Source: Candidatus Odyssella thessalonicensis (GTDB taxonomy: Bacteria > Pseudomonadota > Alphaproteobacteria > Bin65). From it: DNA of 11,799 nt. The translations under genes and the position numbers were made by a program. How positions within the stretch are numbered: position 1 is the stretch's first letter; each line of letters opens with the position of its first letter. Location of the stretch: the NCBI GenBank assembly GCA_005240015.1, contig SBBV01000226.1, forward strand, positions 1 to 11,799, written 5' to 3'. This document shows positions 1 through 5,416 of the stretch, piece after piece. The notes beneath the pieces were generated by a model. It did no database searches, was not told the origin of the DNA, and worked only from the letters and a program-made list of their open reading frames with translations.

Positions 1-132
1 ATCACACGCAACGTCGAGGCCGACGCGCTCGCGGTCGAGCGCGCCGAGCAGCGCGAGATCCCGCGCGGGGCCGCGCGCTTCCGCGAGAAGCGCATGGCCG
101 AGAAGGCAAGGGCGAAAGCGAAGAGCGGATAG
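1..132 (+). CDS. glmU: GlmU C-terminus (bifunctional UDP-GlcNAc pyrophosphorylase / GlcN-1-P acetyltransferase), 5'-truncated by window edge
   Basis: Frame 1 is open from the window edge to TAG at 130-132 and gives 43 residues beginning ITRNVEADALAVERAEQ. The pattern 'ITxxVxxDALAxxR' followed by a basic FREKRMAEK tail is the end of the GlmU left-handed beta-helix acetyltransferase domain and its C-terminal extension. GlmU acetylates glucosamine-1-phosphate and uridylylates the product to UDP-GlcNAc in the cytoplasm. The next gene, glmS, starts 8 bases after the stop, and this neighbour supports the call because GlmS makes the precursor of the same pathway. The catalytic domains lie outside the window, so completeness cannot be judged. 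Confidence 0.82.
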   Translation: MTRNVEADALAVERAEQREIPRGAARFREKRMAEKARAKAKSG

Positions 133-140
133 AGGACAGC

Positions 141-1964
141 ATGTGCGGCATCGTCGGCATCATCGGCAAGCGCGAGGTCACTCCGCTGCTCATCGAGGGG
201 CTGAAGCGCCTTGAATATCGCGGCTACGACTCGGCCGGAGTGGCGACGCTCGTCAACGGCCACATCAAGCGCCGCCGCGCGCAGGGACGGATCGCCAATC
301 TCGAAGCCAAGCTCCAGGAGCGGCCGCTCACCGGCACGGTCGGCATCGCGCATACGCGCTGGGCGACGCACGGCGTGCCCAACGAGGTCAACGCCCATCC
401 CCACGCCACCGACCGCGTCGCCATCATCCACAACGGCATCATCGAGAACTTCCAGGAGATCAAGAGCGAGCTGATCGCGGCCGGCCACACCTTCGAGAGC
501 CAGACCGACAGCGAGGTCGTGGCGCATCTCGTGACGCACTACCTGAACCAGCAGATGCGGCCCAAAGAGGCGGTGGCGGCGGCGCTGAAGCGCCTCCACG
601 GCGCCTTCGCCCTGGCCCTCATGTTCGCCGGCGAGCACGATTTGCTGATCGGCGCGCGGCGCGGGCCGCCGCTCGCGGTCGGCTACGGCGACGGCGAGAT
701 GTATCTCGGCTCGGACGCGCTGGCGCTGGCCGCGCTCACGCGCAAGATCTGCTATCTCGAGGACGGCGACTACGTCGTCGTCAACGGCCGCAGCGCCGAA
801 ATCTACGACGCCAACGACAGGGCGGTGGCGCGCAAGGTGGTCGAGACCGCCGCCTCGGGCGCCCTCATCGGCAAGGGCCAGTTCCCGCACTTCATGCTGA
901 AGGAGATCTACGAGCAGCCGGCGGTGATCGGCGACACGCTCGCGAGCTATCTCAACCCGGCCACCTTCGCGATCAACCTGCCCGCGCTGCCCTTCGATCT
1001 CGCCAAGGTGCCGCGCTTCACGATCACGGCCTGCGGCACCGCCTATTACGCCGGCTTCGTGGCGAAGTACTGGCTCGAGCAGGTGGCGCGTGTGCCGGTC
1101 GAGCTCGACGTCGCCTCGGAGCTGCGCTACCGCAACGCGCCGCTGCCCGCGGGCGGCGTCATGATCGTCGTCTCGCAATCGGGCGAGACCGCCGACACGC
1201 TGGCGGCGCTGCGCTACGGCAAGGAGCAGAAGCAGAAGGTGCTCGCGGTCGTGAACGTGCCCGAGAGCTCGATCGCGCGCGAAGCCGACGCCGTGCTGCC
1301 GACCCGCGCCGGCCCCGAGATCGGCGTCGCCTCGACCAAGGCGTTCACGACGCAGCTTACCGTCCTCGCCGCGCTGGCACTCGCGACCGCGCGCGCCCGC
1401 GGCACGATCGACAAGGCCCGCGAGGCCAAGCTGTCGCATGCCATTGCCGAGGTGCCCGCCCGGGCCGCCGAAGTGCTCGCGCACGACAAGCAGCTGAAGC
1501 TCATCGCCCACGTGGTGGCGCATGCTCGCGACGTGCTCTACCTCGGCCGAGGCCCTTCCTATCCGATTGCGCTCGAAGGAGCCTTGAAGCTCAAGGAAAT
1601 CTCCTACATCCACGCCGAGGGATATGCCGCCGGCGAGATGAAGCACGGGCCGATCGCGCTCATCGACGAGCAGGTGCCGATCATCGTCGTGGCCCCCTCC
1701 GACGAGCTCTTCGACAAGACCGCATCGAACACGCAGGAGACGGTGGCGCGCGGCGGCAAGGTGATCTTCCTCTCCGACAAGGCCGGCATCGAGAAGCTCG
1801 GCGACATCGCGCTCACCTCGGTCGAGCTGCCGGCGGTCGACCCGTTCGTGGCGCCGATCCTCTACGCGATCCCGGTGCAGCTGCTCGCCTACCACACCGC
1901 CGTGATCAAAGGCACCGACGTCGACAAGCCGCGCAACCTCGCGAAGAGCGTCACCGTCGAGTGA
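141..1964 (+). CDS. glmS: Glutamine--fructose-6-phosphate aminotransferase (isomerizing)
   Basis: This cytoplasmic enzyme converts fructose-6-phosphate and glutamine to glucosamine-6-phosphate, the first committed step towards UDP-GlcNAc. The 607 residues match the usual length of about 609. The N-terminus MCGIVGIIG places the nucleophilic Cys at position 2, exposed after Met removal, which fixes the ATG start; AGAGGA lies just upstream. The glutaminase domain (about 1-220) shows RLEYRGYDSAG, HTRWATHG, HNGIIENF and TDSEVVAHL. Two SIS domains follow: the first with ITACGTAYYAG, SQSGETADT and GVASTKAFTTQL, the second with LGRGPSYPIALEGALKLKE and AEGYAAGEMKHGP. The end PRNLAKSVTVE is the conserved GlmS tail carrying the catalytic C-terminal loop. 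It is 8 bases after glmU and probably co-transcribed. No glmS ribozyme is present, as expected outside Gram-positives. All key residues look intact. Confidence 0.97.
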   Translation: MCGIVGIIGKREVTPLLIEGLKRLEYRGYDSAGVATLVNGHIKRRRAQGRIANLEAKLQERPLTGTVGIAHTRWATHGVPNEVNAHPHATDRVAIIHNGIIENFQEIKSELIAAGHTFESQTDSEVVAHLVTHYLNQQMRPKEAVAAALKRLHGAFALALMFAGEHDLLIGARRGPPLAVGYGDGEMYLGSDALALAALTRKICYLEDGDYVVVNGRSAEIYDANDRAVARKVVETAASGALIGKGQFPHFMLKEIYEQPAVIGDTLASYLNPATFAINLPALPFDLAKVPRFTITACGTAYYAGFVAKYWLEQVARVPVELDVASELRYRNAPLPAGGVMIVVSQSGETADTLAALRYGKEQKQKVLAVVNVPESSIAREADAVLPTRAGPEIGVASTKAFTTQLTVLAALALATARARGTIDKAREAKLSHAIAEVPARAAEVLAHDKQLKLIAHVVAHARDVLYLGRGPSYPIALEGALKLKEISYIHAEGYAAGEMKHGPIALIDEQVPIIVVAPSDELFDKTASNTQETVARGGKVIFLSDKAGIEKLGDIALTSVELPAVDPFVAPILYAIPVQLLAYHTAVIKGTDVDKPRNLAKSVTVE

Positions 1965-2290
1965 GCGGCGACGAGAAGCCGGCGTTGGCGAGGCTGGTCG
2001 CGGCCCTCCGCGGCGATCCCGAGGGCAGACTCTTTCGGCGCGCGCAGTACTACGTCTTCAACGCCGTCGTTGGCGGGATCGTCGGATTCTTCGTCGTCGC
2101 GATGGCGACGCCGTCGCGCGAGCGCGGCGGCGAGGGGTTCCCGCTCGAGATCTATTTGGGCGCCATCGCCGCGGGTGCCGTGATCGGCCTCGCCGTCGCG
2201 ATCGTGCCGCGCCTCGTCCGCCCCAAGGACTGGCCCACGCGCGAGGAATTCCGCCGCGGCGCCGAGAAGAAGGACGAAGAGCGCCGCTGA
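1961..2290 (+). CDS. Small two-helix inner-membrane protein of unknown function, overlapping glmS
   Basis: This is a 109-residue protein I do not recognise. Its GTG start lies within the glmS stop (GTGA, 4-base overlap), a classic arrangement for translational coupling. It has a charged N-terminus, then two hydrophobic stretches at about residues 28-50 (QYYVFNAVVGGIVGFFVVAM) and 65-88 (IYLGAIAAGAVIGLAVAIVP). A strongly charged C-terminal tail ends EKKDEERR. This suggests a helical hairpin with both ends on the same side, probably cytoplasmic by the positive-inside rule. No catalytic motif is visible. The overlap and shared frame statistics argue it is real, but a role in amino-sugar or envelope metabolism is only inferred from position. 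Confidence 0.72.
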   Translation: MSGDEKPALARLVAALRGDPEGRLFRRAQYYVFNAVVGGIVGFFVVAMATPSRERGGEGFPLEIYLGAIAAGAVIGLAVAIVPRLVRPKDWPTREEFRRGAEKKDEERR

Positions 2291-2315
2291 CGCGCCGCGC
2301 CTCCGACGCTAGTCT
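2287..2315 (+). promoter_or_regulatory. Candidate sigma-70-type promoter for the DUF218 gene
   Basis: CTGACG (2287-2292) and TAGTCT (2310-2315) are separated by exactly 17 bases. They share 4/6 and 3/6 positions with TTGACA and TATAAT, including the T-A....T of the -10. Transcription would start near 2322, leaving a leader of about 24 bases that contains the purine-rich GGGGAAGG before the ATG at 2346. The pattern resembles the candidates upstream of the ccd module and the ABC operon, which raises confidence slightly. Motif matches alone remain weak evidence. Confidence 0.38.
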
Positions 2316-2345
2316 CCCGCCCGGGCTCGTTCGGGGAAGGGGCGC

Positions 2346-3137
2346 ATGTCACCGGTTGTCGCCAAGGTCATCTGGATCGCCGTCAACCCGGCGAACATTC
2401 TTCTCGGGCTCTTCGTGTTCGGCGTGCTGTTGCTGTTCACGCGCTGGCGGCGATCCGGCCGGCTGCTGACCGCCCTCGCCGCGCTGCTGGCGCTCTTCAT
2501 CGCGTTTCTGCAACCCGGTGCGTGGCTGATGGCGGCACTCGAGGAGCGCTTCGCGCCGCCAACGGAGCTGCCCGCAAACGTGGCCGGCATCATCGTGCTC
2601 GGCGGCGCCATCGACACGCTGCAGACCGGGCGCTTCGGACAGGTGGCGTTGAACGGCCGCGCCGAGCGCGTCACCGCCTTCGTGGCGCTCGCCAAGCGCT
2701 ATCCCGAGGCGAAGCTCGTCTATAGCGGCGGCGCCGGCATCATCGTGAAGGAGCAGACCAGCGAGGCCGAGCTCGCGAAGCCGCTCTTGGTGGCGCTTGG
2801 CGTCCCCGAAGCGCGGCTCGTTCTCGAAACCAAGTCGCGCGACACGCACGAGAACGCGCTCATGACGCGCGACCTCGTAAAGCTGGCGCCGGGCGAGGTG
2901 TGGATCCTCGTCACCTCGGCGGCGCACATGCCGCGTGCGGCCGGGACGTTCCGCCGCATCGGCTGGACCGTCGTCCCCTACCCGGTCGATTTCCGCCACC
3001 TTGGCGAGGGCGACGAGGCCTTCGGCCGCAATCTCGGCCGCGGCCTCGTGCTGCTCAACGTCTCGCTGCGCGAATGGCTGAGCCTCGCGCACTATTACAT
3101 CGCGGGGCGCATCGATCGCCTGTTGCCGGCGCCGTAA
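2346..3137 (+). CDS. YdcF/ElyC/SanA-family DUF218 membrane protein
   Basis: This 263-residue protein has two N-terminal membrane helices (about 14-32 and 40-60), then a DUF218 domain (about 78-245). Diagnostic stretches are GIIVLGGAIDTLQTGR, YPEAKLVYSGGAG, the acidic ETKSRDTHENAL motif and ILVTSAAHMPRAAGTF followed by WTVVPYPVDF. In E. coli the related ElyC and SanA proteins affect envelope integrity and the undecaprenyl-phosphate or peptidoglycan supply, but the exact chemistry of the family is not settled. The ATG at 2346 follows GGGGAAGG (2332-2339) with good spacing. It lies downstream of glmU-glmS in the same direction, which fits an envelope theme, although a separate promoter appears likely. 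The family call is firm; the precise function is not. Confidence 0.88.
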   Translation: MSPVVAKVIWIAVNPANILLGLFVFGVLLLFTRWRRSGRLLTALAALLALFIAFLQPGAWLMAALEERFAPPTELPANVAGIIVLGGAIDTLQTGRFGQVALNGRAERVTAFVALAKRYPEAKLVYSGGAGIIVKEQTSEAELAKPLLVALGVPEARLVLETKSRDTHENALMTRDLVKLAPGEVWILVTSAAHMPRAAGTFRRIGWTVVPYPVDFRHLGEGDEAFGRNLGRGLVLLNVSLREWLSLAHYYIAGRIDRLLPAP

Positions 3138-3144
3138 GGCCGTC

Positions 3145-3173
3145 TTGCCGCGGCTGATTTATGCGCATAACTT
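3145..3173 (+). promoter_or_regulatory. Candidate ccd promoter overlapped by the operator
   Basis: TTGCCG (3145-3150) and TAACTT (3168-3173) are 17 bases apart. The -10 sits across the junction of two 12-bp palindromes, so a protein bound there would block RNA polymerase. The predicted start near 3180 would leave a leader of about 18 bases carrying GGAG before the ATG at 3198. The -10 match is only 3/6, so the assignment rests mainly on geometry. Confidence 0.38.
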
Positions 3174-3183
3174 ATGCGCATAA
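3159..3183. promoter_or_regulatory. Tandem palindromic operator of the ccd module
   Basis: TTATGCGCATAA, a perfect 12-bp palindrome, occurs at 3159-3170 and again at 3172-3183 with one C between, a 13-bp period. It lies directly upstream of the antitoxin gene and overlaps the candidate -10. CcdA-type antitoxins bind DNA as dimers through an N-terminal ribbon-helix-helix domain and autoregulate with the toxin, so two adjacent symmetric sites are what a cooperative operator would look like. The repeat is directly visible; binding is inferred. Confidence 0.72.
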
Positions 3184-3187
3184 CAAC

Positions 3188-3191
3188 GGAG
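3188..3191 (+). promoter_or_regulatory. Ribosome binding site that sets the ccdA start
   Basis: GGAG lies 6 bases before the ATG at 3198. An earlier in-frame ATG at 3174 falls inside the second operator palindrome and has no Shine-Dalgarno sequence, so 3198 is the better start. Confidence 0.6.
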
Positions 3192-3197
3192 CCCGCC

Positions 3198-3440
3198 ATG
3201 GACGCGCGAAGCCCCAAGCGCAGGAAGCGCGCAATCAATCTCAGCATCGACAGCGATCTGCTGCGCGAAGCAAAGTCACTCGGGATCAATCTTTCGCGCT
3301 TCGCCGAGGACAAGCTCGCCGAAGAGGTGAAGCGGCGACGCTGGGAGACATGGCGGGCCAAAAATCGCGACGCGATCGAAGCATATAACCGATTCGTCGA
3401 GCGCTACGGCATCTTCGGCGAAGAGTATCGCCGCTTCTGA
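3198..3440 (+). CDS. ccdA: CcdA-type antitoxin
   Basis: This 80-residue antitoxin of a type II module neutralises the adjacent CcdB-like toxin and probably represses the operon. The N-terminal part (about residues 8-48, KRRKRAINLSIDSDLLREAK, then GINLSRFAEDKLAEEVKRRR) has the strand-helix-helix layout of a ribbon-helix-helix DNA-binding domain. The C-terminal part (NRDAIEAYNRFVERYG, ending EYRRF) matches the CcdA toxin-binding tail. The start at 3198 is chosen over 3174 because it has GGAG at 3188-3191 and clears the operator. Its TGA shares one base with the toxin ATG (TGATG), so the two genes are likely translationally coupled. F-plasmid CcdA has 72 residues. Base composition is visibly less GC-rich than in flanking genes, which fits a mobile module. 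Confidence 0.87.
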   Translation: MDARSPKRRKRAINLSIDSDLLREAKSLGINLSRFAEDKLAEEVKRRRWETWRAKNRDAIEAYNRFVERYGIFGEEYRRF

Positions 3441-3754
3441 TGGCCCAGTTCGACGTCTATCCCAACCCTGGCCGCAACCGCGAACAGATTCCCTTCGTGT
3501 TGGACATTCAGTCGGATCTACTGCGCGACCTCGCGACTCGCGTGGTCGTACCGCTGGGCGTGCCTGAAAGCGTCGAGCGGCGCTATCTCACCACATTGAA
3601 TCCGGTGTTCAAGGTTGCGCGGCGGCAGGTCGTCATGCTCTCGACCGAGATCGCACACATGCCGGCCCGCCTGCTCATCCGCCCCGTCGCAAACCTCGAA
3701 GCACAGCGCTTCGAGGTCTTGCGCGCGATCGACGCCGTCCTGTCCGGCGTTTAG
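3440..3754 (+). CDS. ccdB: CcdB-type toxin (DNA gyrase poison family)
   Basis: This 104-residue protein is collinear with F-plasmid CcdB (101 residues): AQFDVYPNP at the start, PFVLDIQSDLL (compare LFVDVQSDII), RVVVPLG (compare RMVIPLA), TTLNPVF, then STEIAHMPARLL and AIDAVLSGV at the end. Family members trap gyrase-DNA complexes in the cytoplasm until the antitoxin releases them. In the F protein the last three residues Trp-Gly-Ile are important for poisoning; here they read Ser-Gly-Val. The toxin may therefore be weakened, use another contact, or act on a different target. The ATG overlaps the ccdA stop by one base. The stop lies 5 bases from the convergent oxidoreductase stop, leaving no room for a conventional terminator. 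The family call is confident; activity is unknown. Confidence 0.87.
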   Translation: MAQFDVYPNPGRNREQIPFVLDIQSDLLRDLATRVVVPLGVPESVERRYLTTLNPVFKVARRQVVMLSTEIAHMPARLLIRPVANLEAQRFEVLRAIDAVLSGV

Positions 3755-3759
3755 CCAAC

Positions 3760-5145
3760 TCACTCGCCGGCGCTTGTCGATCCCGCGAGCTGCGTGCCAG
3801 CCGCTGGGCGCTGAGCGGCGCGGCCGAGATTGCCACGCAGCACGCGCCAGGCGATGGCGGGCGCGAGGATCGAGGGCGGCGGCGCCACGAGGTTGGCGAC
3901 GCGATGGAACGCGAGCGAGAGCACCGGGTCGCGATGCGCGGCGCGATGCAGCTTCCCGACATACCAGTTCAAGAACTTGGTCATCGGCCCGCGCGGCCCC
4001 TCGGTTTCAGGGAAACCGAGATCGGCGCCGACCGCGATGCTCCACGGCGCCTCGACGACGCGGCCGGCGCGGCGGAAGAATCTGAGCCACAGCGGCGCGC
4101 CGCCGGACACGAGGCAATCGCGCAGCGCCACCGCCTGCAGCGCGGCCGAGGTCATGCCCTGGCCGAACACCGGATTGAAGCGGCAGATCGCGTCGCCGAA
4201 CACGAGGAGCCCCGCGGGGAAGCGGCGCAGCCGCTCGTAGCGCCGGCGTGTGCTGCCGGCGAATTTGAACGTCCGGAAGTCCGAGATCGGCTCGGCGGTG
4301 CGCACGAGGTCGTGCATCGCCGAAGACGGCATGCCGGCGAGGAACTCGGCGAAGCCGTTCTCGTCGACCGGCGGATGCTGGCCGAAATAACCGGCGGCGG
4401 AGACGATCCAGCGATCCCCTTCGAGCGCCAGCGCCGTGCCCGAGCGCGGGTTGGGCGGCTGGGTGGTGACCACGACGCCCATGCGGCCGCCGAGATCCTC
4501 GGGCCGGCGGCGATAGAGCCGCGTCGTGTAGCCGATGCCGACGCGCACCATCTCCTCTTGCGGCGCCGCGTAGCCCAGCGCCGCGAGCCAGGACGGGGTC
4601 TTGGATCCGCCGCCCGTGGCATCCACGACGAGATCGGCCCGCATCTCCTCGACGGTGCCCGCGGCGCGCTGCACGCGCACGCCCGTGACGCGCGCGCGGT
4701 CGGGCGAGGTGAGCAGCTGGAGGGCGTCGCTTTCTGACGCCACGACGACGTTCGGAAGCGCCGCGAGGCGCGTGCGCAGCTGCGTCTCGAGCAGCGGTCG
4801 GCTCAGCACGATGCCGGTGAGGCCGCCCTGCACCGGGGCGAGGAAGTCGCCGGCGCAATGCCAGAGCAGATCGGCCGAAACCTCGCCGCTCAAGGCGCCG
4901 CGCGCGGTCAGCTCGGCGGTGATGCCGGGGAAGAAGTCCTCGATGATCTCGAGGCCGCGCGCCAAGAGCCCGTGCGCGTGCTCGCCTTGCGGCACGCCTT
5001 TGCGGTGGCGCGGCTCGTCGGCCAAGGCATCGCGCTCCAACAGCGTTACGCGCCGGAATTCGCCGGCCAGCGCGCGGGCGGCCAGCAATCCGCCCATGCT
5101 CGCGCCGAGGACGATGGCATGATCGCGGTTAAGGTGCTTGGGCAT
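3760..5145 (-). CDS. FAD-dependent oxidoreductase / aromatic-hydroxylase-like monooxygenase
   Basis: This 461-residue flavoprotein has a Rossmann start HAIVLGASMGGLLAARAL (residues 9-26), ending at Glu37 (LLERD), which typically holds the ADP ribose. Next come HRKGVPQGEHAHGLL, a DATGGGSKTPSWL segment (Asp175) and the GD motif GDAICRFNPVFGQGM (317-331) that contacts FAD. This combination belongs to the UbiH/PHBH-like superfamily, in a branch of uncharacterised bacterial oxidoreductases; the substrate cannot be read from sequence. I start it at 5145 rather than the in-frame ATG at 5214, because GGAG lies 7 bases upstream and the flavin motif then begins at residue 9, as usual. It is divergent from gabD and convergent with ccdB. 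A halogenase or reductase role is possible but unsupported. Confidence 0.86.
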   Translation of the reverse strand: MPKHLNRDHAIVLGASMGGLLAARALAGEFRRVTLLERDALADEPRHRKGVPQGEHAHGLLARGLEIIEDFFPGITAELTARGALSGEVSADLLWHCAGDFLAPVQGGLTGIVLSRPLLETQLRTRLAALPNVVVASESDALQLLTSPDRARVTGVRVQRAAGTVEEMRADLVVDATGGGSKTPSWLAALGYAAPQEEMVRVGIGYTTRLYRRRPEDLGGRMGVVVTTQPPNPRSGTALALEGDRWIVSAAGYFGQHPPVDENGFAEFLAGMPSSAMHDLVRTAEPISDFRTFKFAGSTRRRYERLRRFPAGLLVFGDAICRFNPVFGQGMTSAALQAVALRDCLVSGGAPLWLRFFRRAGRVVEAPWSIAVGADLGFPETEGPRGPMTKFLNWYVGKLHRAAHRDPVLSLAFHRVANLVAPPPSILAPAIAWRVLRGNLGRAAQRPAAGTQLAGSTSAGE

Positions 5146-5152
5146 AGTTCGA

Positions 5153-5156
5153 CTCC
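5153..5156 (-). promoter_or_regulatory. Ribosome binding site that sets the oxidoreductase start
   Basis: On the minus strand GGAG (plus-strand CTCC) lies 7 bases before the ATG at 5145. It supports this start over the longer reading frame that begins at 5214. Confidence 0.55.
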
Positions 5157-5258
5157 AAGGCTTCGATCGGCGCCCGGGAGCAGATACGCGCCCGATGGCC
5201 GAATGGATTTGCAACGACCCTGACGCCTCGAGCTTGCTGATTTCGGTGCGCCCGGGCA

Positions 5259-5272
5259 GTGATGGCAGTCAC
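5259..5272. promoter_or_regulatory. CRP/FNR-like inverted repeat in the divergent spacer
   Basis: GTGA-N6-TCAC, read here as GTGATGGCAGTCAC, has the half-sites and spacing of the core CRP-type motif. It sits in the 271-bp spacer (5146-5416) between the divergent oxidoreductase and gabD genes. CRP/FNR-family regulators are common in alphaproteobacteria. The flanking bases do not extend the symmetry, and no regulator gene is nearby, so this is a candidate only. GGCAGT is also repeated at 5255 and 5264. Confidence 0.3.
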
Positions 5273-5369
5273 CACTCGCGCGCGATGGTGTATATGACAG
5301 AAAACCCGTTTGCCCGGGCTCCGGCATTCTTGCCTGCGCCGCCGGGCGCGCCCGCGCCGGCCGCATGTC

Positions 5370-5398
5370 TTGACGAAAGCGCGCGGCGGCGCGATCAA
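5370..5398 (+). promoter_or_regulatory. Weak candidate promoter for gabD
   Basis: TTGACG (5370-5375) is the best -35-like hexamer in the spacer. GATCAA (5393-5398), 17 bases on, is a poor -10 (3/6). The transcript would begin almost at the ribosome binding site GAGAGG (5405-5410), so a different promoter further upstream is quite possible. Confidence 0.25.
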
Positions 5399-5416
5399 GC
5401 CGGCGAGAGGTGAACC

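Noticed and set aside
2152..3092. Minus-strand open frames opposite the small membrane protein and the DUF218 gene.
   Set aside because: They are compositional shadows without domains. The plus-strand genes have membrane segments, family motifs and sensible starts.
3174..3197. Eight-residue N-terminal extension of CcdA from the ATG at 3174.
   Set aside because: That ATG is part of the operator palindrome and lacks a Shine-Dalgarno sequence, while the ATG at 3198 has GGAG at good spacing.
5138..5413. A 91-residue plus-strand frame ending just before gabD that might be a leader peptide.
   Set aside because: It overlaps the oxidoreductase start region, is rich in Pro/Ala/Arg from composition alone, and has no convincing ribosome binding site.
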